Positions 26,001 to 35,980 of a stretch of DNA of 64,000 nt are shown in pieces. The translations under genes were made by a program, and so were the position numbers. The notes under the pieces are model-generated. The model was not told where the DNA came from and ran no database searches. It saw only the letters and a program-made list of their open reading frames with translations. The stretch comes from Stercorarius parasiticus (Eukaryota; Chordata; Aves; Charadriiformes; Stercorariidae): NCBI GenBank assembly GCA_013396915.1, contig VWZL01002049.1, positions 562,352 through 626,351 of the forward strand, in the 5' to 3' direction. Positions within the stretch are counted from its first letter, which is position 1; each line of letters opens with the position of its first letter.

Positions 26001-26260
26001 ACTGTGAACCCTGAAATACCTAACCAATGGGAAACAGGGGAGGGAATATTCGGCCGGGATTAGGAAATAAAAAGGGGTGTTTCAAGAACCAAAAGTGTGC
26101 CTACTTGCTAGGTCACCCGTTCTTGCAAGAATGTTTAAATAAAATGTGCTTCGTGTCGTTTCTCACAACACGGATAGACGAATACTCAAACACGACTACG
26201 GAACCGCCGCTCACCGACCGGACCCGGGACGCCCCCGCCCGCTCCAAGCGGCGACTTCCT
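26001..26260 (+). mobile_element. Probable LTR (U3-R-U5-like) fragment
   Basis: The arrangement resembles a retroviral LTR. A CCAAT word lies at 26024-26028, a TATA-like AAATAAAAAGG at 26065-26075 and a polyadenylation signal AATAAA at 26138-26143. A GC-rich U5-like segment follows. The 70-odd bp between the TATA-like box and AATAAA fits a short R region. No primer-binding site or retroviral coding sequence was found. The alternative is a CpG-rich cellular promoter. The evidence is positional motifs and the neighbouring LTR-like pieces; I did not recognise the family outright. Confidence 0.45.
26157..26257. repeat. GC-rich direct repeat, copy 2
   Basis: This is the second copy of the block at 25888-25999, 101 bp long and contiguous with its flanks without N bases. 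It follows directly after the AATAAA-containing segment, the position expected of the R/U5 end of an LTR. The CpG content (ACGACTACGGAACCGCCGC and onward) is much higher than in the surrounding DNA. Confidence 0.85.
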
Positions 26261-26290
26261 GCCCCCTCCCCCGGCAGCTCAGAGTGGGCA

Positions 26291-26369
26291 TGGCTCCCAT
26301 GGGATGGAATACCTGTATCCCTGCCGGAGCCTGCGGAAAATTAACCCTATCCCCGCCGGAACCAGGACA
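26291..26369 (+). mobile_element. ERV LTR 3'-end remnant, internally deleted
   Basis: The left part, CCCATGGGATGGAATACCTG, and the right part, GAAAATTAACCCTATCC followed by CCGGAACCAGGACA, resemble the U3 segment and terminal segment of a common bird ERV LTR. In intact copies several hundred bases separate the two, but here they are joined through about 15 bp. The terminus ends in ACA, as LTRs do. This would be a solo, internally deleted LTR. The assignment rests on recalled motifs. Confidence 0.55.
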
Positions 26370-26892
26370 ATTGCTCAGTGCCTGCAGCAATTGATGATGG
26401 CAAAGAGATTTAGAGAGTAAACACCCTATATGTAATGTGTCCTAGAACTCTAGCAGCTGAGCTACTTTTAAACCTCAAAGCAAGCACAGTGGGCAAGATA
26501 CTTCCATGCCTGTAAACATACTCTGGGATCGCTTGTCACTTCCTATCTATGAGTCTGCTTCTGACGGTGTTACTATTCCTGCCTTGACCCTATCTAAGGC
26601 CCTTCGCTGAAGCAGCTTTCCACTGCCGTTATACTCTTCCAGAAAACAGGACTAAAGATATCAGCCAAAAAGGACCCATCTGCCAAGAAAATTCTCAGGA
26701 AAAACACACCAATACATCATTTCCTCTTTCCAAAATTAGTTATATAGTTAAAAGTTGCTTTCACCCTGGAAAAAGAGCACAACCCGGAGACTGCCACCTC
26801 TCTTGGCTGTCCTTTGGGAGATGCCTGCCCAGGTGTTCTCTGATAATCCTGGACCTTGTCCCCAGAAGATCCATCAGTTCTCTAGGCAGAAC
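26370..26892. other. Spacer between LTR remnants and CR1 copy 2
   Basis: About 520 bp with no gene recognised. The last 130 bp (26760-26892) are moderately GC-rich and could be a diverged extension of the following CR1, but I cannot align them to it. Confidence 0.5.
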
Positions 26893-27403
26893 CCAGGTCA
26901 CACCTGAAGTATTATGTCCAGTTCTGGGCTTCCCAGTACAAGAGGGATATGGAACTACTGGAGACAGTCTAGCAAAAGGCCACTCAAGGGACTGGAGCAT
27001 GAGGAAAGGCTGGGAGAGCTGGGGCTGTTTAGCCTGGAGAAGGCTCAGGGGGAATCTCATCAATGTATATAAATACTTAAGGGGGAGGTATAAGGAAGAC
27101 AAAGGCAGACTTTTTTCACTGGTGTCCAGTGACAGGACAAGAGGCAAGGGGCACAAACCGAAACAGGAGGAGGGTCCACCTGAGCATCAGTAAACCTTTT
27201 TCACTGTGAGGGTGACTGAGCACTGGCACAGGTTCCCCAGAGAGGTTGTAGAGTCTCCCTCCTCAGAGATATTCAAAAGCCATCTGAACATATCCCTGAG
27301 CAACTGGGTCCAGGTGGCCCTGCTTGAGCAGGGAGGTTGGACCAGATGACCTCCAGAGGTTCCTTCCAACCTCAGCCATTCTGTGAGTCTTGTGATTCTA
27401 TGA
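26893..27403 (+). mobile_element. CR1 LINE copy 2, 5'-truncated
   Basis: A plus-strand CR1 copy of about 510 bp. It carries the conserved segment around TGTCCAGTTCTGGGCTTCCC, the stretch GGGCTGTTTAGCCTGGAGAA, and the 3' UTR with GACCAGATGACCTCCAGAGG. It ends GTGATTCTATGA at 27392-27403, the CR1 terminal repeat. Internal gaps compared with normal CR1 copies occur around 26970-27000. The wording of its 3' UTR differs from copies 1 and 4, pointing to a different CR1 subfamily and probably an older insertion. Confidence 0.93.
26999..27193 (+). pseudogene. CR1 ORF2 remnant in copy 2
   Basis: One open stretch translates to RRLRGNLINVYKYL, then a lysine- and arginine-rich turn, then LFSLVSSDRTRGKGHKPKQ. 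These match the C-terminal region of CR1 ORF2 beyond the polymerase palm. Frameshifts and deletions on either side break the frame, so no functional protein is encoded. A 131-codon minus-strand frame at 26761-27156 overlaps it and is only its antisense shadow. Confidence 0.85.
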
Positions 27404-30400
27404 AAGTCAGTGGTGCGATCCTGAGCGCCATATACAAGCTGGTGACATGACACTGAAAAGATTATTTGTTGGCAGGAACATCAGCTAATTACTGCAGCTA
27501 ATCACTTTTGAATATAGAATTTTGTAGTATGGCCAAGTCTTCAACCTCATACAGACAAGTATCAGTGGTGAATGCCACTCACAGGTACAGACTCAGGAAT
27601 TCAGGATACTACCTGACAAGACTTAACTACATTCCCTACTAATAGATTTTGGCCATACTTTATAGTAGTTGTGAAATCTGGATTAGTTCTAAGACTCAGT
27701 TATTTGGGAATAATGTAAAGAAAAAATGCTGTATTAAATACTTGGTTACAGACTTGGTTGGTTAACAGGAATCTTACTGATGAACTAGTATAACGTTAAA
27801 TCTTATTATAGTGCACCAGCAATAATTTTTAGCATGCACTGAACAACTGATTAACAAAATTCACTCATGAATGTTCTTCCACTGATGCATATTGATATGC
27901 CATCTATAACCAGTGACATGTATTACACAGAAAGATGTCTTCTGTTGGATTACTTGGTTTCTAGAGGATCCACGTGCAGGATCACATCTGCAATGGTACA
28001 TAAATCAAACTGAAAGGGTCTGAGACAAAGCCCTCAAATCTTAGTATAACTTCATATCATGACATAACCCTTCTCTAGTGTTGTACAGACACAGAGAGTT
28101 TATTAAAAACCCTAATTTACCGGGATCTTTTGCATACCGTAACACTCACATGAAGAATCTCTTTAACAGAATCTCGTTTGCTGTCTGGATGGCAACAAGC
28201 GTCCCTGGTGTCTTCATCTGGGTTAGGCGAGTCTCCCTGAACTGCTGTTCTGCCAAATTCTTACATACAGCTGTCCCCTGGTCCTCCCAATCTTGGTAAT
28301 CAACACATTGAGGCATGCAAATAGTACCTATGAACTGTCCTATACACTGCAGAGGCTGCCTGCAGGGAATCTCCTGGTTTGTCTGGAATTCCCACATAGA
28401 GGGGTCCTGTGACAATAGACAAATGTCTTGCTATGAAGCCAGCTAGGCATTCAGTCAATTTCTGTAACTGTAATTTCCACCTTATACTAGGTTGAAAATC
28501 ATGACTTTAATGTTAGGTCGTGACACAAATGCTAGGTCTCATTGCAAATCTGGACATCTCACTTTCACAGAAGTAATTTGCTCTGTCTAAACCTAATTTT
28601 GACAAGATAACAGATGTTAATACCTTCATATGCCAAGAATGCCTCACTGGACCAAAATAGCTTTATCAGTATTTGGAGAGAGATGAGATTTGATATCTGA
28701 ATTTCTTGGAATTAAAGATATGATTAGGTGAGAGCTGATATCTTTATCATCTGATAAACATCATCTTTTTATGCAAAATCTGTATCTTTATCCTGGAAAT
28801 ATGAGAGAAAAAATATGTGTTTAAGGACTTCATAATTCCAATCATGGAAAAAATATGATTTCCACTACCAGATACAAGTGAAAATAAATCATCAAGAACT
28901 TTCCATGCATACCTTCCCTTAAGCTAAACATGCTATCCATTTTCTGTTTCTGAGTCCAACTGAAATTAAGTGGGTAATTTGAACGGTTCTACTTTAAAAC
29001 TGAGGAAGGGCTCATCATCTGTATTGTATTCTCTCCCTGTAACATTCTGATAAGCTCCTTCTTATCCTTGCTCTTACAACCTGGTATAGATTTTTGTAAA
29101 GAGACAACCCAGTATATATTGGGTGCATTCTATTGGAAAGTCTCAGAGTCACTGCACGATATACCCTGAGTGTCACAAGCGGCAACTCATAGCTTTATGA
29201 GGCTGTCATCAGAACTAGCTGAACCGGAATAAAATTGTTCAGGGCAGTGGAAGAGAAAGCATTAATTTATTAGAGTGTGTATATGTGTGACCCTGATAGG
29301 GAGAATAGCTATATTTACAGCAAGAAGCAGCAGAGTACCTCTTGAAACAAGGGTTACTTTATGCCTAGCTGTAGAGCTGCAGCTGTACTGCTTTAGAAAG
29401 AAAGCAGAAAGCATGCCATTTTGTTACAATTACAAGGTACAAGCATTGCTTTCTCAAATGCACAAAGGTTATTGTCACTTAGCAGACCAGACTCTCAATA
29501 AAGGCACTTAAGTGAAACAGAAGCTGTTGGCAGTAGTCTATAGTGATTTTTTGAAAAAGATGTTATAACAAAGCACTTCCCCTACATCATAGCACATCTT
29601 ATATTCTCTACATGAAGGCAGTTTCCTAGGATTCCTATGAGCCTTTGAGCAAATCTGTGTAAACATAATAAAAGGCCAGAAAGAAAAATCACCGAGTATA
29701 AAAGAAGGGTAACAAAAGAAAAATAAATCAACAGTGAAAAAGATGGAGAAAAAAACAACCAACAGTATACGAAACAAATACCAAAATTAAATTATGCTTC
29801 AGGAAGTGTGACCGCACTGACAGAAAGGCAGAAGAGCCCCACTGTGGTACAGGTCTGTTCGCTCGTGATTACAATTCTGAAGCTTCTCCCCAATCCTAGT
29901 GTGACAGCAGCGTTTAAAAAAAGCTTAGCAATGAAACAGGTTTTATCACGAAGACTACACATCACACTCAGGGAATTATCTCCTTGGGCAGTCAAAGAAA
30001 TTTTTATCTATTTCATTTGGCTTCAGACCCAGGCTGTAATGATTGATTTACAGAGGAATGCTGCCAAATCCTACTCTTCTCCTGGAAACAATACCAGAAA
30101 GCTTAAAAAAAAGTCAGGGAGACTCTTTTCAAATATGTGCTTAGCTACAGGTAAACCCCCACCACTAGTAATCACCTGGTGATTTCTCTTATTATTTCTT
30201 TGATCTGAAAAGAGCAAAGAATCATTTGTTTAACAACAGCACAGTCTCATTCCACGTCATCTGATTACTCCATAAAACTACATTATCCTAGGACTAAAAC
30301 CTTGTAATCTTGCTTATATACCAGTTACCAGTAACAATAAGGTTACCACCACATTATTTTATACTACTAGTTAATGTAGCATGAAGTGGATGCAAATAAG

Positions 30401-33400
30401 TTATCTTATTTTGACAGTAATTCAGTATTATAATCAAAGATGAACAAACCTATTGGATCAGCCCAGCTCATACACCTGAAACATAATGTACCATGGGAGT
30501 GCTGGATACTTACCTGATTATAGCAAAAAGGCCAAGAAAAAATGCTGGGATAAAAGGATAGGAATTACATGAACAGGGTAAGGTATCAAGATTTAAATGC
30601 CTGTGTTACCAAAATATCTATATCATGGGAAAAAAAAAATTGTAGTGCTAAAGCTGGAGGAAAAGACTCTGAGATGAATGCAAATGAATGCGTTCCAATT
30701 ATCTTATAAAATTTTCTGGTTTAAATAGATCCATTGCTTTACTAAATATTTTGACTATCCTCAGGATTTAATTTTCTGTTCTTAAACTTTGGGTTGGATT
30801 ATCCATCAAAGTCAACTCAGGCTCTATACTTTAAATGGAAAAAAGGAGATATTAGCTCTGTCTTGTTGGTTGCTAACTAATGAATTAAATTAAGTAACCA
30901 AAATTGAAGCATACGTATTGTTAGAACCAACTTGGAAGACAGAGAGAACAGAGCAAGTTATTACATTCCTATCTATGTTAGCAGCCGCTGCTAAGCATAC
31001 TATCAGATCCGAAGTGTGAAACACAACGGAAATGGATACTGCTATACAGAAAAAAAATAAAGCGAGAGGTCCTTTCCACCTCACCACCCCTGTCTTTTTC
31101 CCTCCACCTGGACTATCAGGATGCATTTTCTCAGTTTGTTGTTATCATCCCAGCAGTTAATGAAACTAAGAGTTGCAGCCTGATGCTAACGAAACTGTTC
31201 AACTGGGCAGAGAGGCCTGAGTTTGTAACATGGTGTGACTAAAAAAGGAGTGCTCCACAACCGCCTCCTTCCCTTTGCTTGCTTCCAGTGCTAGCCCCAG
31301 CATTCACTGAACCCTTCCGTGAGGGGCTTCAACTCACTAAGGCAGCAGAGAATTAACTCTGCGAAAAGCAGAGCATAACAGCAAGAAAGGGAGCTGAGCA
31401 GAATAAATTCACAGGTGTCTGTGCAAGCCTGACCGCACTGCTGGCTTTTGGAATCACGCAACCTCCCCATTTAAATGCTTTGTTATCCTGCTAGTTAGCA
31501 AGCCAAGTCAAAGAACTGAGAAGCTATCCAAGTTGTGATCCTAAAGGAACTTGAATCCAACTACCTGCTTTTTTGTAGTAGAAGGAGAATATACTACTGC
31601 TTCCTCCAGCTCCTTCCTTGCACCAGTGTGCTCAAACCCCTTTGTTAGCTGATACAGCTTGTCACTGCAGCAAAAGCACATCCATTTTATTTTTCTGAGT
31701 TAGCTTTATGTCTGGTTAGCTATTTGAATCAGCTCAAAGAGGACATGGTCTGAAGAAGGTAAGTAGTGGGAGCATAGAGCTAAGAGGAAAGCAAAGGGGC
31801 ACTGGACGTAGGTAAAGGAGTAGGTCAGAACCAGAGGAACTCGTCTTTTTGGAAGCTGTCACCTGCTGCAGGTAACAGAGGATGAAAAAACTGGTTGAAC
31901 TTACAATGTGTATTTTTCTCCTTCCAAATAAGGAATGGAAATAAGAGTGATAAAAATCCGATGATGATTCAGACTAATCATAATTTTTAATAGGACAGAG
32001 CTGGCATAAGCTCATTTTTTCCGAGTCTAAAAGCACTGAATGTAAGCCATTTAAATGAGTAAACACTCAGGCTTCCCATCAGTCAACAAGCCCTTTACCA
32101 AAACAAAGCCTGCAAAATACAAACCAAATACATCAAACATAAGCCTGTCCAATACCTAGGTATCTGAACAGAGCTCTGATTAGAGAAGAGGTTGAGTGAT
32201 ACCTCAGTGCTCTTGAATTTTAAAAAGCTAATTCTCAACCAAGCCAGACATTTAATCTTATTCATATATTTCCACTTAAATGAACTAGGATTTAACATGT
32301 GTAATAGTATTTGTTCTACAGCAGTTTGTAGGGAGTAGGACCTTTGCTCTTCAAGGGAGCGTGGAAGCACACAACAGACCATCCCACCAAATAGAATTCT
32401 AGTCTAAATCAAGTCTCAGCACATGGATACAGTGGCAAAAGTATGAGAAAATAATGAATCAATACTTCAGCAGTCATTGCGCTCAATTTAACAGTGATGC
32501 CTGGTTTGCTTGCAAATGGGATAAGTGAGGTCAAAGGAAAGATGTGAATACTGAATTATTTGGGGCTTGCTTCTGTCCACAGAAGAGGTATCTTCATTCT
32601 AACTTGAAAGAACAAGACTAAAATAGCTGAAAGACAAAATATTGGATAGGAAATTAAACCAAATAAGTTCTATTATACTTAAATCCACTGTACAATTGCT
32701 GTAAAATTGCACTACATTAATTGGTGGGAAAACATCATAGGTTTGACAAGCGAAGGCTCATGCAGTTTTTAAACCCTGAATTTACTGTTCCTGAGAGTTG
32801 CTTCAGAACAGAAAAAGTTTAGATTTTCTTTTTTTGTATTGAGTTTCATTATTTTTTCTGTCTTCAAAATTTTTCTTTAAATGCATATCACACATCAATA
32901 AAATAAATTCCTCATTAAATTTCTTTTCTTTTTTTTTCTTGAGAGAGTCATTCATTTCAATAAAGGATGTGAAAATAGAGCTATCCATGCTGCACATAAA
33001 CTCTTCCATGCAGAATTTAAACTTGTGTTTGTGGATTTTTCTTAGCCTCCAGGCAGTAATTTTCTGAGGTTCATTTAATCAACTGAGGTGCTATTATGTG
33101 AGCAGCCAGCTGAAGGAAGTTTATTTCTAATACCCTTCAACAGATCCAGCAGAGAATACTCCCTTACATATCCATATTACAAGTAGTATAATAGAGAGTA
33201 GTCGTTTTATTTTTGTCATTTACATGATTACAAAGTAATCATTTACATAAATTCCCATACTTATTCCTGGAATTCTAGAATTAGGAATAAAAGAAACTCA
33301 GATGGGGATGTTGTTCTTTCACTATTAGAGTGTGATCCAGCTTCTAGTCTAGGAATTTAAAAATTTGTTAAAAAAAAAATCTAACAAGAATCTTACTCTG

Positions 33401-34899
33401 TGCCTGAATCTGGTTTAATGTGTCGTACAAACGTAACATTACTGACTGTATGAAATGGCAAGTCACTAGACATATACCTTCACTTTGAACAGCTAGTTGC
33501 TCTGCATTTTATTGCAAGGTATACAGTGTGACATGAGGGACAAGACTTTCTACGCCCAATTCCTAAGTTCCTTTGCTTTTGTGGCTAGATCCTAGGCACC
33601 TTGTTTATTTTGACTACATTTGAGACTGTCACATCCAAGCCCTACCTGTTATGACAGGTGCCTTTAGATTATAGCTGAGTACAAATAAATATTATCAAGT
33701 TCCCTGCGGCAAAATACAGTGTAAGTTCTGTGTACTGAGGCACACCACACATACACCAGTCTGGTACAAAGATGACTGTAAGGTACTTCTTTACATCTGT
33801 TATACATTGCTTGCCTCTCTTGTCTACCCATTCAGAACCAGATTCTCATTTAAAAATCAAAATGCTGCAGGGTCTAATTACCAAGGCTCAGATTAGTATT
33901 TATTATGCAGTTTTTCATCTTTATAATTGCTAGTCCCAAGCTTCCAGGTTTTTATCCCGGAAAGAAAAGCAAAGCAAAAGTCAGATTTTAATTAGACTAT
34001 TTTGAATATTATTAAAATTGAAAATCATAATTTTCTCTTGCAGCAATCGCTGCAAGTTGCTTTTTTATTCAACAACACCTTTTAAATAAACCAAAATCGT
34101 TCTTTCCTCAACCAGGATCACCACTACTGACTTGCTTCCCTCCTACTATAACAAGCAGACGAGCCTCGCACCGCAAGGGGAGCAGAGACTGAAACTCTTT
34201 TTTCTGATGTTGATGTTCTTTTCTGCATGATAGGCTGGAACTATTTCATAACGATGCTTAATTTTTCAGTTGCTTTTCATGAGACTGTTTCAAAAGACCT
34301 CAGAAACGATCCCAATAGCTCTCCCGTGAGGTGAGCTGCACATGGAAATCCAAATCATAGAGAAACTAAGCAATTAGACTACGAAATAGTCCTGCAACCC
34401 TGTCCCACAAATTTCCAACTGATCTTGGTTTAAAAGAAAGTCCTGAAAGCGTGCCTATGCCGTGCAGCCAAGTATGCAGCACACCCTTTAACACACAACA
34501 CGCTGAGAACCCAAACAGTCCTTCTGCCATGTCAAGCAACACGGATTCTGTTTAAAATAAACTTACCACAACAATTTTAAAAGGTATGTGAAAGCAGACA
34601 CGTCTGTTAGCAGTGGACTTGCCATGCTAGAGAGGAAAAAATATAAAGAAAGAAGAGTCCTTAGCTGAAATCATTGGAGGACTGTAAAATTAGAGAGATG
34701 AATTAGCTGTTCCTTCACATAAGCTTGTCAATTTATCTTTAGTATAAATATTTCTCAAAAAGCTGAGCCCACAGACGGCACTTGAACAGCTATATTTTGG
34801 CATCTCTGCTTGCGGCCCTGCGCTGGAACACACAAACTTCTGTAAAATATTTTGGTGATAGCCACTAGATGAACTTTTTCAAACCTTAAAAGCTTCACT
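27404..34899. other. Non-coding DNA, no gene recognised
   Basis: About 7.5 kb of AT-rich sequence with no recognisable exon, RNA gene or transposon. The longest frame is 124 codons at 29808-30182 and lacks any motif. A GAAGAAGGTAAGTAG splice-donor-like word occurs near 31753, but no matching acceptor-bounded coding exon is apparent. Long A/T-rich runs lie near 32815-32940. Confidence 0.55.
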
Positions 34900-35144
34900 C
34901 CAGGCGAGTTAGTTCGGTTCGCAATTGCAGGGAAGGTTTACCCTGCAAATCGGTGAGAGCAGTCGCTTCAGCCGTGCTTCAGGGCTCTCGACAGCCGGGA
35001 GGCCGGAGGGAGTCAGCAAGGCCTGGGGCAGCTCGGCAACTGTCTGGGCTCCTCCATTCCCTTATTTCTGTTCTGCTGCAGCCTTGCTGAACCACCCTTT
35101 TGCTGACCTGCTGGGACAGCGGAAAAAAGCTTAAGTACTACTGA

Positions 35145-35617
35145 GGAATTGAAGAAAGACACTGAGGTACTGGAGGGTGTTCAGAAAAGGGCAAGGAAGC
35201 TGGTGAGGGGTCTGGAGAACAAGTCTTATGAGGAGCGGCTGAGGGAACTGGGGTTGTTCAGCCTGGAGAAAAGGAGGCTGAGGGGAGACCTCATCGCTCT
35301 CTACAACCACCTCAAAGGAGGATGTAGCGAGGTGGGGGTTGCTCTCTAGGATAGAAGAGGATATGGCCTCAAGTTGGCACCAGGGGAGGTAGGATTGGAT
35401 ATTAGGAAAAATTTCTTCACTGAAAGTGTTATCAAGCATTGGAACAGGCTGCCCAGGGAAGTGGTTGAGCCGCCATCCCTGGAGGTATTTAAAAGATGGG
35501 TAAATGTAGTTCTGAGGGACATGGTTTAGTGGTAACGTGGCAGTGCTCGGTTAAGGGTTGGATCTTGATCTCAAAGGTCTCTTCCAACCAAAATGATTCT
35601 ATAATTCTATGATTCTA
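35145..35617 (+). mobile_element. CR1 LINE copy 3, 5'-truncated
   Basis: A plus-strand CR1 copy of about 470 bp. It starts within the ORF2 C-terminal region at AAGAAAGACACTGAGGTACT and ends with the terminal repeat ATTCTATAATTCTATGATTC at about 35599-35617. The 3' UTR includes AAAGGTCTCTTCCAACCAAA. It lies inside a GC-rich block, so the insertion postdates that block. The nearly continuous reading frame and clear terminal repeats suggest that it is among the younger insertions in the window. Confidence 0.95.
35149..35529 (+). pseudogene. CR1 ORF2 C-terminal fragment in copy 3
   Basis: Reading from 35149, the translation contains [38 protein letters not shown] and [13 protein letters not shown]. 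After an in-frame TAG at 35347-35349 the same frame resumes with LDIRKNFFTESVIKHWNRLP and PSLEVFKR, ending in RDMV and a TAG at 35527-35529. A short segment around the SDRTRGNG motif appears deleted next to the internal stop, without shifting the frame. Only the C-terminal end of ORF2 is present, so neither the endonuclease nor the polymerase active site is encoded. Confidence 0.92.
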
Positions 35618-35958
35618 ATTCACTTTTTCTAAAAGCATCCCCTGGGACTGTTGGTTGGGGCTGTTGGTGCCGGCAGGCCCTGCAGCACCGGGTGAGGCTT
35701 GTGGGACACAGCGGAGGGGGGGCACCCGTGTCGCACCTCTGCAGCTCAGAACTCTCTTTTGCCTCCCTTACCTCTATCCCATTCCCCAGAAGGTGTCTAG
35801 AAGCTGTTAGCAGTGTCCTGTTCCCTCTGTCTCAGCCAGACTCTCCCTGTACTTGGGGGCTTTTTTCCTTTCACCGCCTCTCCTGGCGTACACAAAGAGC
35901 CCGAGGCCCAGCGCAGGAGCTGGGTCCTTTAGGTACCCCTTGTTGCATTTTTGTAAGA

Positions 35959-35964
35959 ATAAAG
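35959..35964 (+). other. Polyadenylation-signal-like AATAAA
   Basis: AATAAA occurs at the right edge of the CpG-rich block, about 20 bp before the local base composition changes to AT-rich. That is where a cleavage site would be expected if the block is an LTR or a terminal exon. The hexamer is common by chance in AT-rich DNA, so only its position makes it notable. Confidence 0.3.
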
Positions 35965-35980
35965 ATCTAAACTGCATCAG

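Larger units (their letters stand above)
34900..35980. other. CpG-rich block interrupted by CR1 copy 3
   Basis: Two GC-rich segments, about 34900-35130 and 35640-35970, flank a CR1 insertion. Both contain many CpGs (for example CGACAGCCGGGAGGCCGG on the left and CACCCGTGTCGCAC on the right), unlike the surrounding DNA. The right segment ends near an AATAAA at 35959-35964, about 20 bp before composition returns to AT-rich. This could be an LTR with its polyadenylation signal, a CpG-island promoter, or a terminal exon of a non-coding RNA. I recognise no LTR termini or conserved peptide. The frames 34925-35134 and 35692-35970 have no known homology. Confidence 0.45.

Noticed and set aside
26761..27156. 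131-codon open frame, minus strand
   Set aside because: It is largely antisense to the CR1 copy 2 coding remnant, so it is a shadow frame.
31700..31765. Possible exon ending at GAAGAAGGTAAGTAG
   Set aside because: A strong donor word, but there is no coding signal upstream and no identifiable partner exon.
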